64,000 nucleotides of DNA from Sorangium cellulosum (GCF_002950945.1 NZ_CP012673.1:1178001-1242000); one strand, 5' to 3'; positions 16,475-28,121 are shown, counted from the first letter of the stretch. Program-made: numbers and translations. The notes: a model not told the origin generated them from the sequence alone.

Positions 16475-19126
16475 ATGCTGGGCATCGACAGAAGAGTGAT
16501 GGACCGCATCGTCGACTTCGTCATCGTTCATCCAGAGCGCTACGAGAGCCTCGAGAGATACCGGTCCAAGGGGGGAGAGTTCAGGGAGCTGGCGAAGCGC
16601 CTCGTGCCGGATGGCTGGAAGGTCGCCGAGGGCCCGGGGCCGTGGTGCGAGGTCCACCCGCCGAGGCCCCAGGTGCCGGACGCCGGGTTCAAGATCCACC
16701 TGTCGACCGCGCACGAGCGCGCGAGCGAGATGCTGGCGGCGGTCGTACCGATCCTCGTGGAAGAGGGCGTGTCGTTCAAGGTCCTCGTCGACGAGCAGAT
16801 CCTCGACTTCGGCAACTCGACGTTCTGGGGCCGCGGGGCGTGCGGGAAGTTCATCGCCATCTATCCTGCCGACGTCGAGCAGCTCAAGCGGCTCATGGCG
16901 CGCCTCCACGAGGCCACGAAGGACTTCCGGGGCCCCTACATCCTGTCCGACAAGCGGTACAAGGACAGCCAGGTGCTCTTCTACCGCTACGGCGGCTTCA
17001 TGAAGGCGCAGCGGGTGAACGCGTTCGGTGAGCCAGTCGCCCTCCTCCGGACCGCCGACGGCCGGCTGCTCCCGGACGAGCGGCTCCCGTACTTCGCCTT
17101 GCCCGAGGGGATGGACGATCCGTTCCCGGACACCGAGGAAGAGGAGGACGAGCTCGTCCTGAACGGCAGGTACAAGGCGACCGACGCGCTGGGCACCTCC
17201 AGCAAGGGCGGGGTCTACCGGTGTCTCGACCTCCAGACGAACACCGAGGTGGTGGTCAAGGAGGCCAGGCCGCTCGTGAACCGCGGGCGGAAGGTCCCCC
17301 ACGACGCCATCGACTGTCTGAAGAACGAATACCACGTCCTCAGGCGCCTCGAGGGCACGGGCGTCGCGCCGAGGCCGATCGAGCTCTTTCAGGAGTGGGA
17401 GCACAGCTTCCTCGCCATGGAGCAGGCGGCGGGCATGCCCCTCGCCGCCTATTACAGCCGCTGGCGCGCCAACATCCTCCTCGTGGCGTCGCCGACCGCC
17501 GACCAGGTGCGGACCTACTGTGAAGAGTTCCTCGCCCTGGCGAGGAAGCTCATCGCCGGCGCGCGGACCATTCACGAGCGCGGCGTGGTCATCCAGGACG
17601 TCTCGCCGCGGAACATCCTGTTCGACCCGGAGCAGGGCACGGTCACGTTCATCGATTTCGAGGCGGCTTACATCGCCCAGGGCGACGGCGAGAGCCTCTT
17701 CATTCCGATTTACACGCCTGGCTTCGGCGAGGCGAGGGGGATGGAGCGGCTCCCTACCTTCACGGACGACTTCCGGGCCCTGAGCCGGGTCCTCGGGGAG
17801 CTCCTCTATCCGGTCACGTCCTTCTTCGCGATCGCGCCCGAGCGCAGGGCCCCCTTGCTCGCGCATTTCGCGCGGGAGAGGGGAGTTCCAGAGGCGTTTG
17901 TCCGGCTCACCCTCGGGCTGGGCGAGCAGCCGGAGAAGGTCGACGTGCTGCTCGCGGAGGCCGAGCGCAGCATCGAGGGCATCACCGCGGCCGAGCCGAT
18001 TCCGCCCCTCCTGGGCGACGACGAGCTCCGGAAGATCGTCGGCGCCATCGGGAGCTACATCGTGGACCAGATCCAGCGCGGCGACGATCCGCTGGATCTG
18101 CCGTCGGATTACCGGCGCTCCATGACGAATCCGCTGAGCGTCGCTTATGGCGCGTCCGGTACCGCGCTCTTCCTGAAGCGCACGAGCGGGGAGGTCCCCC
18201 CGGTGTTCCTCGACGCGCTGGTCCGCGAGGCGTCCAAGATCAGCGACGACCGGTATGCGCCCGGGCTCTACATCGGCAGCTCCGGGGTCGCCTGGACGCT
18301 CCTGGAGCTCGGGATGCGGGAGGAGGCCGAGGCGCTCATGGCGACCGCGCAGAGGTCGCCGATCCTCTTCGAGAACGCCGACATGTTCTACGGGGCGGCC
18401 GGCTGGGGGCTCGCCAACCTCTTCTTCCTCGCGCAGCTCGGGGACGAGAAGTATCTCAGGAACGCGGTGGACGCGTTCGACCACATCAAACCCCAGCTCG
18501 AGAGGGACAAGGGAGGATACTTCTACAAGAACACGGACGCCGTCTACCATGGGCTCGCGCATGGCGCCGCGGGCATCGGCTACTTCCTGCTGCGGCTGTA
18601 CAGGGCGACCGGCCAGGAGGAGCACCTCGAGGTGGCGCGGGGGCTGCTCGATTTCGAGCTCGCTTGCGCCGAGGAAGAGAAGCCGGGGTACGTGCAGGTC
18701 CGGCGCTCGGTCGGCGACCGGCTGGTCTACCCCTACTGGCGCATCGGCGGCGCGGGGGTGGGCGCCGTCGCGCTGCGCTTCCACGCGGCGCTCGGGGACG
18801 AGCGATACCTCGATGTGGCCCGGAAGATCGCCCGGAACATCGAGGGCAACTACACCGTCTTCCCCACGAACTTCGCGGGGATGTCGGGGCTCGGCAGCTT
18901 CTTCGTGGACATGTACCGTCGCACGGAGGAGGCGAGTTACCTCGTGGAGGCCCGCCGGTTCGCCGACAGGGTGATGCTCTTCGCGCTCGAGAAGCCGTCA
19001 GGCATTGCGTTCCCCGGCGAGGAGCTCCTCCGCATCTCCACCGATTACGGGACGGGCTCCGCCGGGACGGGGATGTTCCTCCACCGGATCGTCGCGGGCG
19101 GCGGTCTTCCGTACCTCGATTTCTGA
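16475..19126 (+). CDS. Class III lanthionine synthetase LanKC
   Basis: An 883-residue trifunctional enzyme that phosphorylates Ser, eliminates phosphate and cyclises. The lyase part (about 1-225) shows GFKIHLSTAHERA, GRGACGKFIAIYP and RYGGFM, all family motifs. The kinase part (about 225-510) shows VVVKEARP, VIQDVSPRNILFD and FIDFEAAY. The LanC-like part (about 540-883) has the GLAHGAAGIGYF motif and repeated GxxG helices. Where zinc-binding LanC has Cys and Cys-His, this protein has YPYWRIGGAG and NFAGMSGLG, so the zinc ligands are absent. That separates class III from class IV (LanL). A TACAAT box at 16461-16466, just before the ATG, may be its own promoter and would give a nearly leaderless mRNA. 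ATG 16499 is an alternative start. Confidence 0.93.
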   Translation: MLGIDRRVMDRIVDFVIVHPERYESLERYRSKGGEFRELAKRLVPDGWKVAEGPGPWCEVHPPRPQVPDAGFKIHLSTAHERASEMLAAVVPILVEEGVSFKVLVDEQILDFGNSTFWGRGACGKFIAIYPADVEQLKRLMARLHEATKDFRGPYILSDKRYKDSQVLFYRYGGFMKAQRVNAFGEPVALLRTADGRLLPDERLPYFALPEGMDDPFPDTEEEEDELVLNGRYKATDALGTSSKGGVYRCLDLQTNTEVVVKEARPLVNRGRKVPHDAIDCLKNEYHVLRRLEGTGVAPRPIELFQEWEHSFLAMEQAAGMPLAAYYSRWRANILLVASPTADQVRTYCEEFLALARKLIAGARTIHERGVVIQDVSPRNILFDPEQGTVTFIDFEAAYIAQGDGESLFIPIYTPGFGEARGMERLPTFTDDFRALSRVLGELLYPVTSFFAIAPERRAPLLAHFARERGVPEAFVRLTLGLGEQPEKVDVLLAEAERSIEGITAAEPIPPLLGDDELRKIVGAIGSYIVDQIQRGDDPLDLPSDYRRSMTNPLSVAYGASGTALFLKRTSGEVPPVFLDALVREASKISDDRYAPGLYIGSSGVAWTLLELGMREEAEALMATAQRSPILFENADMFYGAAGWGLANLFFLAQLGDEKYLRNAVDAFDHIKPQLERDKGGYFYKNTDAVYHGLAHGAAGIGYFLLRLYRATGQEEHLEVARGLLDFELACAEEEKPGYVQVRRSVGDRLVYPYWRIGGAGVGAVALRFHAALGDERYLDVARKIARNIEGNYTVFPTNFAGMSGLGSFFVDMYRRTEEASYLVEARRFADRVMLFALEKPSGIAFPGEELLRISTDYGTGSAGTGMFLHRIVAGGGLPYLDF

Positions 19127-19205
19127 CACGATCGACGGCGCGCGGGGAGGCTCGCTCCCGGAGCTCAGGCAGCCTCCCGCCGTGCCCCGCGCGCCCTGAG
19201 CCCTG

Positions 19206-21134
19206 CTACTGCGCCCCTCGCAGCTCCAGGATCGCCACGCCGTACGGCGCGATCTCCACCGTGCGGACCGGGGTCTTCCCGCCCCGCTCGGTCAGGTGCC
19301 CCGAGGCCAGCGCGGGCTCGACGGAGAGCGGCTGATCGGCCTGGCTGACCAGGAACACGTAGCGGCGGCCGTCGCGGTGGCGCAGGGTGTCGGCCGCGAC
19401 GCGCGGGTCGTCCACGGTCACCGGCCGCCGCGCCCCGGCGAGCTCCGCGAGCGCGGCGTAGAGCCGGTAGGTCGGCTCGGGGTTGACCCGCGGGGTCGCC
19501 GCCGCGAAGTGCTCGATCGGGTACGTGCAGAGCACGACGCTGCCGCTGCCGACCTCGCGCCGCAGCACCGCCGGCCGGCCGTGCTGGTCGACCGCCACGA
19601 CCTCCGCCCCCTTGGGACGCACCGGCAGGTACGCGCGGCTGTGCTCGGTGCCGGAGACCGGGAAGGTGAGCGTCGTGCCCTCGGCGATGGCGCCGAACCG
19701 GCGCTGGAAGGTGAACTTCACCTCGCCGCCCTCGACCGGATCCACGAGCCCATAACGCAGCTGATGCTCGACGCCGAACATCGCGTTGAGGTGCGCATAC
19801 CAGGGCCCGCGCTGCGATCCATGCGCGCCGGGAGAATAGGACACGTAGACCACCGCGCCCTGCGAGGCCAGCCGCTCCAGGAGGTGCCAGGTCGGCGCTG
19901 TGAGCTGCTTGGTCGAGGGGAGGAGGTAGAGCCGGCAGTCCTCGGCGATGCCGTCCCGCTCCCGGGTCAGCCCGATGGGCAGGTCCGCCTCCTTCGCCGC
20001 GACATAGGCCTGCCGCAGCACGCTGAAGAGGTAGCTGCGATCCTCGGGCTCGGTGAACGGAAACACGCCCTCCAGGTACGACGGGACGATCAGCGCCGCG
20101 TCGGCCGGCTCGCGCTCGCAGCCGAGGACGTCGATGTCGGAGAGCACCCTGGCGAAGTGAGCCATCTCCTCGAGCTGCGGCTTCGGGCGGCCTTCGACGG
20201 TCGTCAGGCCGAAGTGGAGCTCGAACGGGTGGTGCCGGTACGGGTCCTGGTCGATCAGATCGAAATCGGTGTTGTTCCAGCCGATCCAGCCGGTCGCGCC
20301 GGCCAGGAGCGTGTTGTGGAGGATCTGCCGGTAATAGTGCGCGGCGTTCTCGTCGGACGTGAAGCCCGACGAGACGCCGAACTCCTCCAGCACGACGGGC
20401 TTGCCCAGGAAGCCCGTGAGCTCACAGACGAACGCCGCGCCGTAATGCTGGCGGACCACGTCGTTTTCCATCCGGTACACGTGGGGGCCGAGGAAATCGA
20501 CGAGCGCGCCGAGGTCGCGGACGGAGAACCCGTTGTCGTGGCCGGTGACCTCGACGCCCCAGGCGCCGTCGCCGATCGAGATCGGCTCGCTGGCCCCGCC
20601 GGCGCGCAGCGCCTGGACGACCAGGAGCGCCCAGCTCGTGACCGTCTCGCGCGGGGACCGCTCGCCGTAGATCGGCATCTCGTTGGAGACGAGCCAGCCG
20701 GTCACCGCCGGGTGGCCGGCGAAGCGCCGCGCCATCTGCTCGGCGAACCACGCCTGACGGGCCACCATCCACACGTCCCCGTAGAGGTCGCGCCCGCGCC
20801 GCCAGGCCGGGTCCCAGTTCTCGCCGGACATGTGGCCGACGAGGAGCGTCGGTATCGTGGTCATGCCCGCCTCGGCGTGCGCCTCGAGGAAGTCGCGGTA
20901 ATGCTCGGCGCAGCCCTCGTCGATGCGGTCCGGCTCGGGCATGAAGTCCGGCCAGTAGAAGAACGACCGCGTCATCGTGAGGCCGTGCGCGGCGAGCACC
21001 CGGAGCTCCTCGCGGACCACGGCCGGGTCGTAGCTCCGCCACATGAGCGGGCCGCCGCGCCTCGACCAGAAGTTGGCCCCGAGCCACGTGACAGCCTGGT
21101 TGCGGACGGCGACTTTGGCGAAATTGCGGTGCAT
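19206..21134 (-). CDS. GH5/GH42-like glycoside hydrolase
   Basis: A 642-residue TIM-barrel hydrolase with no signal peptide, so probably cytoplasmic. The catalytic acid/base candidate is Glu152 in SNEMPIYG and the nucleophile candidate is Glu250 or Glu251 in VVLEEFGVSSGF. Together they fit the clan A pattern (N-E and a later E). The C-terminal 250 residues are beta-rich with a GATase-like middle, as in GH42-type proteins. It probably acts on a beta-mannoside or beta-galactoside oligosaccharide, but the family call is not firm. A LacI regulator follows on the same strand upstream, and an operator-like sequence lies 42-57 bases before the ATG. Confidence 0.75.
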   Translation of the reverse strand: MHRNFAKVAVRNQAVTWLGANFWSRRGGPLMWRSYDPAVVREELRVLAAHGLTMTRSFFYWPDFMPEPDRIDEGCAEHYRDFLEAHAEAGMTTIPTLLVGHMSGENWDPAWRRGRDLYGDVWMVARQAWFAEQMARRFAGHPAVTGWLVSNEMPIYGERSPRETVTSWALLVVQALRAGGASEPISIGDGAWGVEVTGHDNGFSVRDLGALVDFLGPHVYRMENDVVRQHYGAAFVCELTGFLGKPVVLEEFGVSSGFTSDENAAHYYRQILHNTLLAGATGWIGWNNTDFDLIDQDPYRHHPFELHFGLTTVEGRPKPQLEEMAHFARVLSDIDVLGCEREPADAALIVPSYLEGVFPFTEPEDRSYLFSVLRQAYVAAKEADLPIGLTRERDGIAEDCRLYLLPSTKQLTAPTWHLLERLASQGAVVYVSYSPGAHGSQRGPWYAHLNAMFGVEHQLRYGLVDPVEGGEVKFTFQRRFGAIAEGTTLTFPVSGTEHSRAYLPVRPKGAEVVAVDQHGRPAVLRREVGSGSVVLCTYPIEHFAAATPRVNPEPTYRLYAALAELAGARRPVTVDDPRVAADTLRHRDGRRYVFLVSQADQPLSVEPALASGHLTERGGKTPVRTVEIAPYGVAILELRGAQ

Positions 21135-21175
21135 GCTGGGTGTCTTGCTCCCCTTGGGTGGGCCGGGAGGGGATC

Positions 21176-21191
21176 ACTTTATCGGTTCAGT
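21176..21191. promoter_or_regulatory. Operator-like site, glycoside hydrolase promoter
   Basis: ACTTTATCGGTTCAGT matches the inverted repeat at 22543-22558 at 14 of 16 positions; the right half (ATCGGTTCAGT) is identical. It is 42 bases upstream of the hydrolase ATG. LacI-family regulators bind such sites, and the gene for one lies between the two sites. Confidence 0.6.
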
Positions 21192-21261
21192 GTCAACCGC
21201 GGTCCGGCGCCGGCCGCGGCGGCCGCGGCGGGCTCAGGCGCGCGTGGCTTGCGCGCGCCCG

Positions 21262-22281
21262 TCAGGCGAGCGCGGGGGGCGCGGTGCTGCCCCGGGTCGC
21301 GAGCGTCGGCGCGCTGCACACGGCGTCGGTGATCTCCTCGCCGGCGACGAGGCTGAGGAGCAGCGCGGCGGCGCGGGAGCCGTGCTCGGCGATGTTGCGC
21401 CGCACGGCGGTGAGGGCGGGGTGCACGAGCTGGCAGAGCGCCGAGTCGTCCCACGCCACGATCGAGAGGCGCTCGGGCACGGCGACGCGCATCTCGTGGG
21501 CGACCGCGAGCGCGGCGACGGCCATCACGTCGTTGTCGTAGAGGATCGCGGTCGGGGGATCGGACCCGGCGAGCAGCCGCCGCGTCGCCTGGCCCCCCGC
21601 CTCGCCCGTGTAGTCGGCGTGGACGGTCTGCGCCCGCGGGAGGCGCCGCTGGCGGGCGGCGGCGTTGAACGCCTTGGTCCGGATCGCCGTGTGCAGGAAC
21701 TCCGCCGGGCCGGCGACGCGGGCGATCGATCGATGGCCGAGGGCGGCGAGGTAATCCACGATCGCGCGCATGGCGCTCGCGTCGTCGCTCCACACGCCCG
21801 CGAGGTTGCCCTTGCCCGCCGGCCCGCCGACGACGACCGCGGGCAGCTTCAGCTCCTCGATCAGCTTCACGCGCGGGTCGCCCTCGCGGAGGTCGACCAG
21901 GATCACCCCGTCGACGCGCCGCTCGGCCCACCAGCGGCGGTAGGTCTCCACCTCGGCGTCGCGGTCGTCGGTCACCTTGAGCAGCAGCGCCTCCGTGCTC
22001 GTGGCGAGCTCCGCCTCGATGCCGGAGATGAGCTGCATGAAGAACGGCTCGATGCCGAGCGTGTGCGCCGGCCGGTCGATCACGAGGCCCACGGCCCCGG
22101 CCCGGCCGTCCGAGAGCGCCCGCGCCGCGTTGCTCGGCTGCCAGCCGAGCTCCGCCGCGATGGCGAGGATGCGCTCGCGCGTCGGCTCGGACACGCCGGG
22201 TCTGCCGTTCAGCGCGTAGGAGACCGCCCCCTTCGACACCCCTGCACGCCACGCGATGTCCGCGATCGTCGGCCGCTTCAA
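21262..22281 (-). CDS. LacI-family transcriptional regulator
   Basis: A 339-residue regulator. The N-terminal helix-turn-helix reads PTIADIAWRAGVSKGAVSYALNG, with the usual hinge (STRERILAIAAELGW-like, here PTRERILAIAAELGWQPSNAARALS). A periplasmic-binding-protein-like effector domain follows, with DGVILVDLREGDPRV and DSALCQLVHPALTAVRRN. The start is TTG at 22281, seven bases after a GGAGG; the upstream extension to 22434 is non-family. By position it should control the hydrolase gene downstream, and the operator-like palindrome at 22543-22558 suggests autoregulation as well. Confidence 0.9.
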   Translation of the reverse strand: MKRPTIADIAWRAGVSKGAVSYALNGRPGVSEPTRERILAIAAELGWQPSNAARALSDGRAGAVGLVIDRPAHTLGIEPFFMQLISGIEAELATSTEALLLKVTDDRDAEVETYRRWWAERRVDGVILVDLREGDPRVKLIEELKLPAVVVGGPAGKGNLAGVWSDDASAMRAIVDYLAALGHRSIARVAGPAEFLHTAIRTKAFNAAARQRRLPRAQTVHADYTGEAGGQATRRLLAGSDPPTAILYDNDVMAVAALAVAHEMRVAVPERLSIVAWDDSALCQLVHPALTAVRRNIAEHGSRAAALLLSLVAGEEITDAVCSAPTLATRGSTAPPALA

Positions 22282-22670
22282 CGCACAACCTCCGCTCCGG
22301 GCGACGGATCCAGCCTGTGACCGGCCGTGTCGCCTGAACCCGCTTGGATAGCACGACCGCCCGCGGGCGACCTGCCGTGTCGCGCAGGCCGCCGGCCGCC
22401 CGGGCTGCCCGTCCCGGCGCAGCCGCTCCCACATCTCGCCCGGCGCGCGCGCGTCGACGACCGGCGCCGGGCCGCGCGGCCCGGCCGGCCCCCGCGCCGC
22501 GCCGGGCCCACCCGCCCGCGACGGCCGTGATGAGGGCAGTGGACTGAATCGGTTCAGTGCCGTACCCTGCGCGCGCTCCTCGCGGCCGCGGCGCCCGGCG
22601 CGCGCCCTCGGCGCGCACGTCAGCTCGAGGAGCTCGCGCGGCTCACGTCAGCTCGAGGAGCTCGCGCCGC
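22282..22670. other. Intergenic region upstream of the lacI-family gene
   Basis: A 389-base gap between lacI and the 3' end of serB, both on the minus strand. It contains the operator-like palindrome (22543-22558) and two copies of a 28-bp repeat next to serB. The rest is GC-rich with no supported gene. Confidence 0.5.
22543..22558. promoter_or_regulatory. LacI-type operator palindrome
   Basis: ACTGAATCGGTTCAGT is an inverted repeat (ACTGAA, four-base centre, TTCAGT). It lies 262 bases upstream of the regulator start and is nearly repeated in front of the glycoside hydrolase. The size, symmetry and CG centre fit LacI-family operators. Confidence 0.65.
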
Positions 22671-22699
22671 TCACGCCACCTCGAGGAGCTCGCGTTCGG
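22616..22699. repeat. Three copies of a 28-bp repeat at the serB 3' end
   Basis: Copies start at 22616, 22644 and 22672. The first two differ at one base. The third is more diverged and overlaps the final codons and stop of serB. The common core is CAGCTCGAGGAGCTCGCG. The pattern suggests local duplication of the gene end. Confidence 0.7.
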
Positions 22700-23855
22700 T
22701 GAGGCCGAGCAGGAAGAGGATGGCGTCGAGGCCGCACGCGGAGAGCGACGTGTCCGCCGCCTCCCGGAGCTTGGGTTTGGCGCGGAACGCGACCCCGAGG
22801 CCTGCCCGCTGGAGCATGAGGAGGTCGTTCGCGCCGTCGCCCACGGCGATGGTCTGGTCGAGCAGCACGCCCTCCGCCTGCGCGATGGTCTCGAGCAGCT
22901 CCGCCTTGCGCTGGGCGTTGACGATGGGCCCCGTGACCCGCCCGGTCAGCTTCCCGCCGTCCACCTCCAGCGCGTTCGAGTAGGCGTAGTCGATCCCGAG
23001 CTTCGCCTTCAGGGCCTCGGCGGCGATGGAGAACCCGCCCGAGATCACCGCGGTCCGGTAGCCGAGCCGCTTCAGCACGCGGATGAGCGTCTCTGCGCCC
23101 TCGGTGATGGGCAGCTCGGCGGCGAGCTTCCGGAGCACGCCGACGTCGAGGCCGCGGAGCAGCGAGAGCCGCTGGCGGAGCGACTCGTCGTAGTCCATCT
23201 CCCCCTGCATCGCCCGCTCGGTGATCTTCGCGACCTGCTCCGCCACGCCCTTCGCCCGCGCGAGCTCGTCGATCACCTCGATCCGGATGAGGGTCGAGTC
23301 CATGTCCATGACGACGAGCCGCTTGCTCCGCCGGAAGATCCCTTCGCGCTGCAGGGCGAGGTCGAAGCTGTTCTGCATCGCGAGCGCGAGCAGCGATCGC
23401 TTGAGCGCCTCGGCGGCCTCTTCGCGCCGGAGCAGCACCTGGATCTCGACCGTGGAGAGCCGCTCCACGGACAGCCGGGCGATCTTCTCGATGTTGGCGT
23501 CGTGGGCTGCGAGGGTGGAGGCGACGTCGTGGAGCTGTCTGGCGCCGAGCTCCCGTCCGATGGCGGTCACCACGTAGCGGCTCCCGACGCCGCGCGCCGG
23601 CGCCCCCGCGTCGACCGGCTTGAAGTCGAGCGCCACGCCGAGCTCCTTCGCGGCGAACAGGAGCTCCTTGAGCCCGCTGCGCGTCTCCGGGAAGAGCACG
23701 AGCAAGGCCAGGTTCAGGCTTCCGTGGACCACCACCTGCTCGATGTCGAGCAGCGTGGCCCCGATGTCGCTGAGGATACCGGTGAGCCGCGCCGTGATGC
23801 CGGGATGGTCCTTGCCGGTGACGGTGACGAGGATAGGATCGGACGTTACGGACAT
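22671..23855 (-). CDS. serB: Phosphoserine phosphatase with two ACT domains
   Basis: A 394-residue enzyme for the last step of serine synthesis. Residues 1 to about 80 and 90-165 are ACT-like regulatory domains (DPILVTVTGKDHPGITARL, then SRYVVTAIGRELGARQLHDV). The HAD phosphatase part has motif I VVMDMDSTLI (Asp184, Asp186), motif II AVISGGFS, and motif III/IV VGDGANDLLML. ACT domains imply serine feedback. The start at 23855 (MSVTSDPI) is chosen because the longer frame to 23999 reads into GC-rich noise. The gene ends within a 28-bp repeat. Confidence 0.92.
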   Translation of the reverse strand: MSVTSDPILVTVTGKDHPGITARLTGILSDIGATLLDIEQVVVHGSLNLALLVLFPETRSGLKELLFAAKELGVALDFKPVDAGAPARGVGSRYVVTAIGRELGARQLHDVASTLAAHDANIEKIARLSVERLSTVEIQVLLRREEAAEALKRSLLALAMQNSFDLALQREGIFRRSKRLVVMDMDSTLIRIEVIDELARAKGVAEQVAKITERAMQGEMDYDESLRQRLSLLRGLDVGVLRKLAAELPITEGAETLIRVLKRLGYRTAVISGGFSIAAEALKAKLGIDYAYSNALEVDGGKLTGRVTGPIVNAQRKAELLETIAQAEGVLLDQTIAVGDGANDLLMLQRAGLGVAFRAKPKLREAADTSLSACGLDAILFLLGLTERELLEVA

Positions 23856-23928
23856 ACTCGTCCGCCCCCTTATCAGCCCCACGCCGCAGGGTCGACGCCT
23901 TAGCCGTTCCTCCCCGCGGGCGCCGTGG

Positions 23929-26160
<2,232 letters not shown>

Positions 26161-26809
26161 GGAGCAGAGGACCCTAGTGCGACGAGACGCTCCTCGCAAC
26201 CTCCGCGCCGCTCCGGCCGGAAGCCGTGCGCAAGCGGCGAGGTGCGGAAGACGGGAAGAAAGGCAGGGATCTTCCCGACTTGTGTCTTCCGAGGGGTCGC
26301 TCGGCGCACAGGCCCCGGGCCAGGGAAGCGCGCGAGCGCGCGTGGAAGAGCCGGCCGAGCGCGGCGGCGCTTGACGGCGGCGCGGCGCTGGCGGATTCTA
26401 GGCGCTGCCGCGTCGTTGTGACGCACGGCGAATACGGAGGTCGAAGCGACATGAGTGCACGCACACAGCTCACCCATTGCCACGCCGCCGCCGTCGTTTC
26501 CGCCGCGGCTCGCTGAGCTCGTCTCCACTCCACGCCTCCGCCCCGGAGCGCGCCTGCCCTGAGGATCGGGGCGCGCGCGGGGGCGTCGTGTGTCCCGCAG
26601 GGCCTCCGCCCTGGTCGGGCGCGCCCCCTGGCGTGACGGTCTGAACGATCGGTCGACGAGCCCTGCGCCGCGGCGGCCCCGCGCGTGATCTGGCCGGCGC
26701 GGGCGCGCTCGCGCGCCGCCGCGCCTTGTTCGTCGATCGCCGCGCGCGGCGCGCCTCGTCCATCGAGCGCGGCGCGCGTGGCCGAACGCCATGGAGCGCT
26801 CGTACCGTC
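26161..26809. other. Intergenic region between uvrB and rsgA
   Basis: A 649-base divergent gap. It holds promoters for both genes presumably, but I find no firm box. One 21-codon frame (26451-26516) has a GGAGG upstream, but its peptide is unremarkable, so it is not called a gene. No LexA-box palindrome was recognised near uvrB. Confidence 0.4.
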
Positions 26810-27922
26810 ATGCAGACTGACTCTCGTTCTCCTCTCGATCCGTCTTTGCATCAGGAACCGCGGCCCGATCTGAGCGGGCTCGGATGGACTCCCTTCTTCG
26901 CGCGCCAGCTCGCCAGTCTGGGGGAGGTCGTGCAGCCCGCGCGCGTCCTGCTCGCCTCGGCCGCTCAGCATCACGTGCAGACCGCGGACGGCCCGCGCGT
27001 CGCGGTGGTCAGCGGGCGCGTCGCGCACGGGGCCGCGGACCGGTCCGCGCTGCCCACCGTCGGCGACTGGGTGGGGCTCAGGCCGGACGACGGCGCCGGG
27101 CCGGCGTACATCGTTCACACGTTCACGCGGAGCACCTGCCTCCGCCGCAAGGCCGCGGGGCCGACGGTGGAGGCCCAGGTGCTCGCGGCCAACGTGGACA
27201 CGGTGTTCATCGTCACGTCGCTGAACGCCGACTTCAACCTGCGCCGCCTGGAGCGGTACATCGAGGTGGTCCTCGACAGCGGCGCTCGCCCCGTGATCGT
27301 GCTCAACAAGGCCGATATCTGCCCCGATCCGGGGTGGTTCAAGGAGGCGGCGCGGGAGATCGCGCCCGCCGCGCCGATCGCGCTGGTCAGCGCCCTGTCC
27401 GGCGCCGGCCTCGACGCGCTCCGCGCCGAGATCGGGGCAGGGGAGACGGTCGCCCTGGTCGGCTCGTCCGGCGTCGGGAAATCGGCGCTGAGCAACCGCC
27501 TGCTCGGCGCGGAGATCCAGCGCGAGGGGGCGATCCGGGCGGCGGACGAGCGCGGGCGCCACACGACCGCGCACCGGGAGCTCTTCGTCATGCCGGGCGG
27601 CGGCCTGCTCATCGACACGCCCGGCGTGCGGGAGCTCGGCCTCTGGTCGGCGGACGGCGCCGCGCTCGGGGGCTTCGACGACGTCGAGGCGCTCGCCGGC
27701 GCGTGCCGGTTCCGCGATTGCGCCCATGAAGGCGAGCCCGGGTGCGCGGTGCTCCGCGCCGTCGAGGAGGGCGCGCTCGACCCGGATCGCCTCGGCGCCT
27801 ACCGCAAGCTGGGCGCGGAGCGGCGCTACCTCGCCGGACAGCAGGACGTCCGCGTGCGGATCGAGGAGAAGCGGCGCTGGAAGCAGATCGTGAAGCACGT
27901 GCGCGCGCACCCGAAGCGGTAG
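26810..27922 (+). CDS. rsgA: Ribosome small-subunit-dependent GTPase A
   Basis: A 370-residue circularly permuted GTPase that helps mature the 30S subunit. The order is G4 NKAD (166-169), G1 GSSGVGKS (218-225), G3 DTPG (269-272), as in RsgA/YjeQ. The N-terminal OB-fold region is present, and the C-terminal zinc site is Cys299-Cys304-His306-Cys312. The ATG at 26810 gives normal length; an upstream extension to 26726 is Arg-rich and rejected. Confidence 0.95.
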   Translation: MQTDSRSPLDPSLHQEPRPDLSGLGWTPFFARQLASLGEVVQPARVLLASAAQHHVQTADGPRVAVVSGRVAHGAADRSALPTVGDWVGLRPDDGAGPAYIVHTFTRSTCLRRKAAGPTVEAQVLAANVDTVFIVTSLNADFNLRRLERYIEVVLDSGARPVIVLNKADICPDPGWFKEAAREIAPAAPIALVSALSGAGLDALRAEIGAGETVALVGSSGVGKSALSNRLLGAEIQREGAIRAADERGRHTTAHRELFVMPGGGLLIDTPGVRELGLWSADGAALGGFDDVEALAGACRFRDCAHEGEPGCAVLRAVEEGALDPDRLGAYRKLGAERRYLAGQQDVRVRIEEKRRWKQIVKHVRAHPKR

Positions 27923-28029
27923 GAGGCGCGGCCCTCGGCGTGAAGGCGGGAAGTGACGATCGCGGAGCTTCCCGCCTTCACGCGAGCTCTCTCCGGGCAA
28001 TGCGACGGCCGCCGGCGGCGCCATGTGTC

Positions 28030-28121
28030 CCTGGCGGCATCGGGCGTGGGATTGACGTTTTCCTGCCCTGGCGGCATCGGGCGTGGGATTGACGTTTTCC
28101 TGTCCTGGCGGCGTCGGGCGG
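28030..28121. repeat. 37-bp tandem repeat, two and a half copies
   Basis: CCTGGCGGCATCGGGCGTGG begins copies at 28030 and 28067; a third partial copy starts at 28104. The first two are identical except for the last base. The repeat spans the start codon of the RHS gene (28083), so the apparent RHS N-terminus is made of repeat sequence. Confidence 0.85.

Noticed and set aside
16244..18784. 846-codon minus-strand open frame over LanKC
   Set aside because: It is an antisense artefact with unnatural composition. LanKC motifs on the plus strand are clear.
16475..19126. Class IV (LanL) rather than class III synthetase
   Set aside because: The zinc-binding Cys and Cys-His of LanL cyclases are replaced (YWRIGGAG and AGMSGLG).
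26451..26516. 21-codon leader-like peptide upstream of rsgA
   Set aside because: It has a GGAGG but no run of regulatory codons, no following attenuator hairpin, and unremarkable composition.
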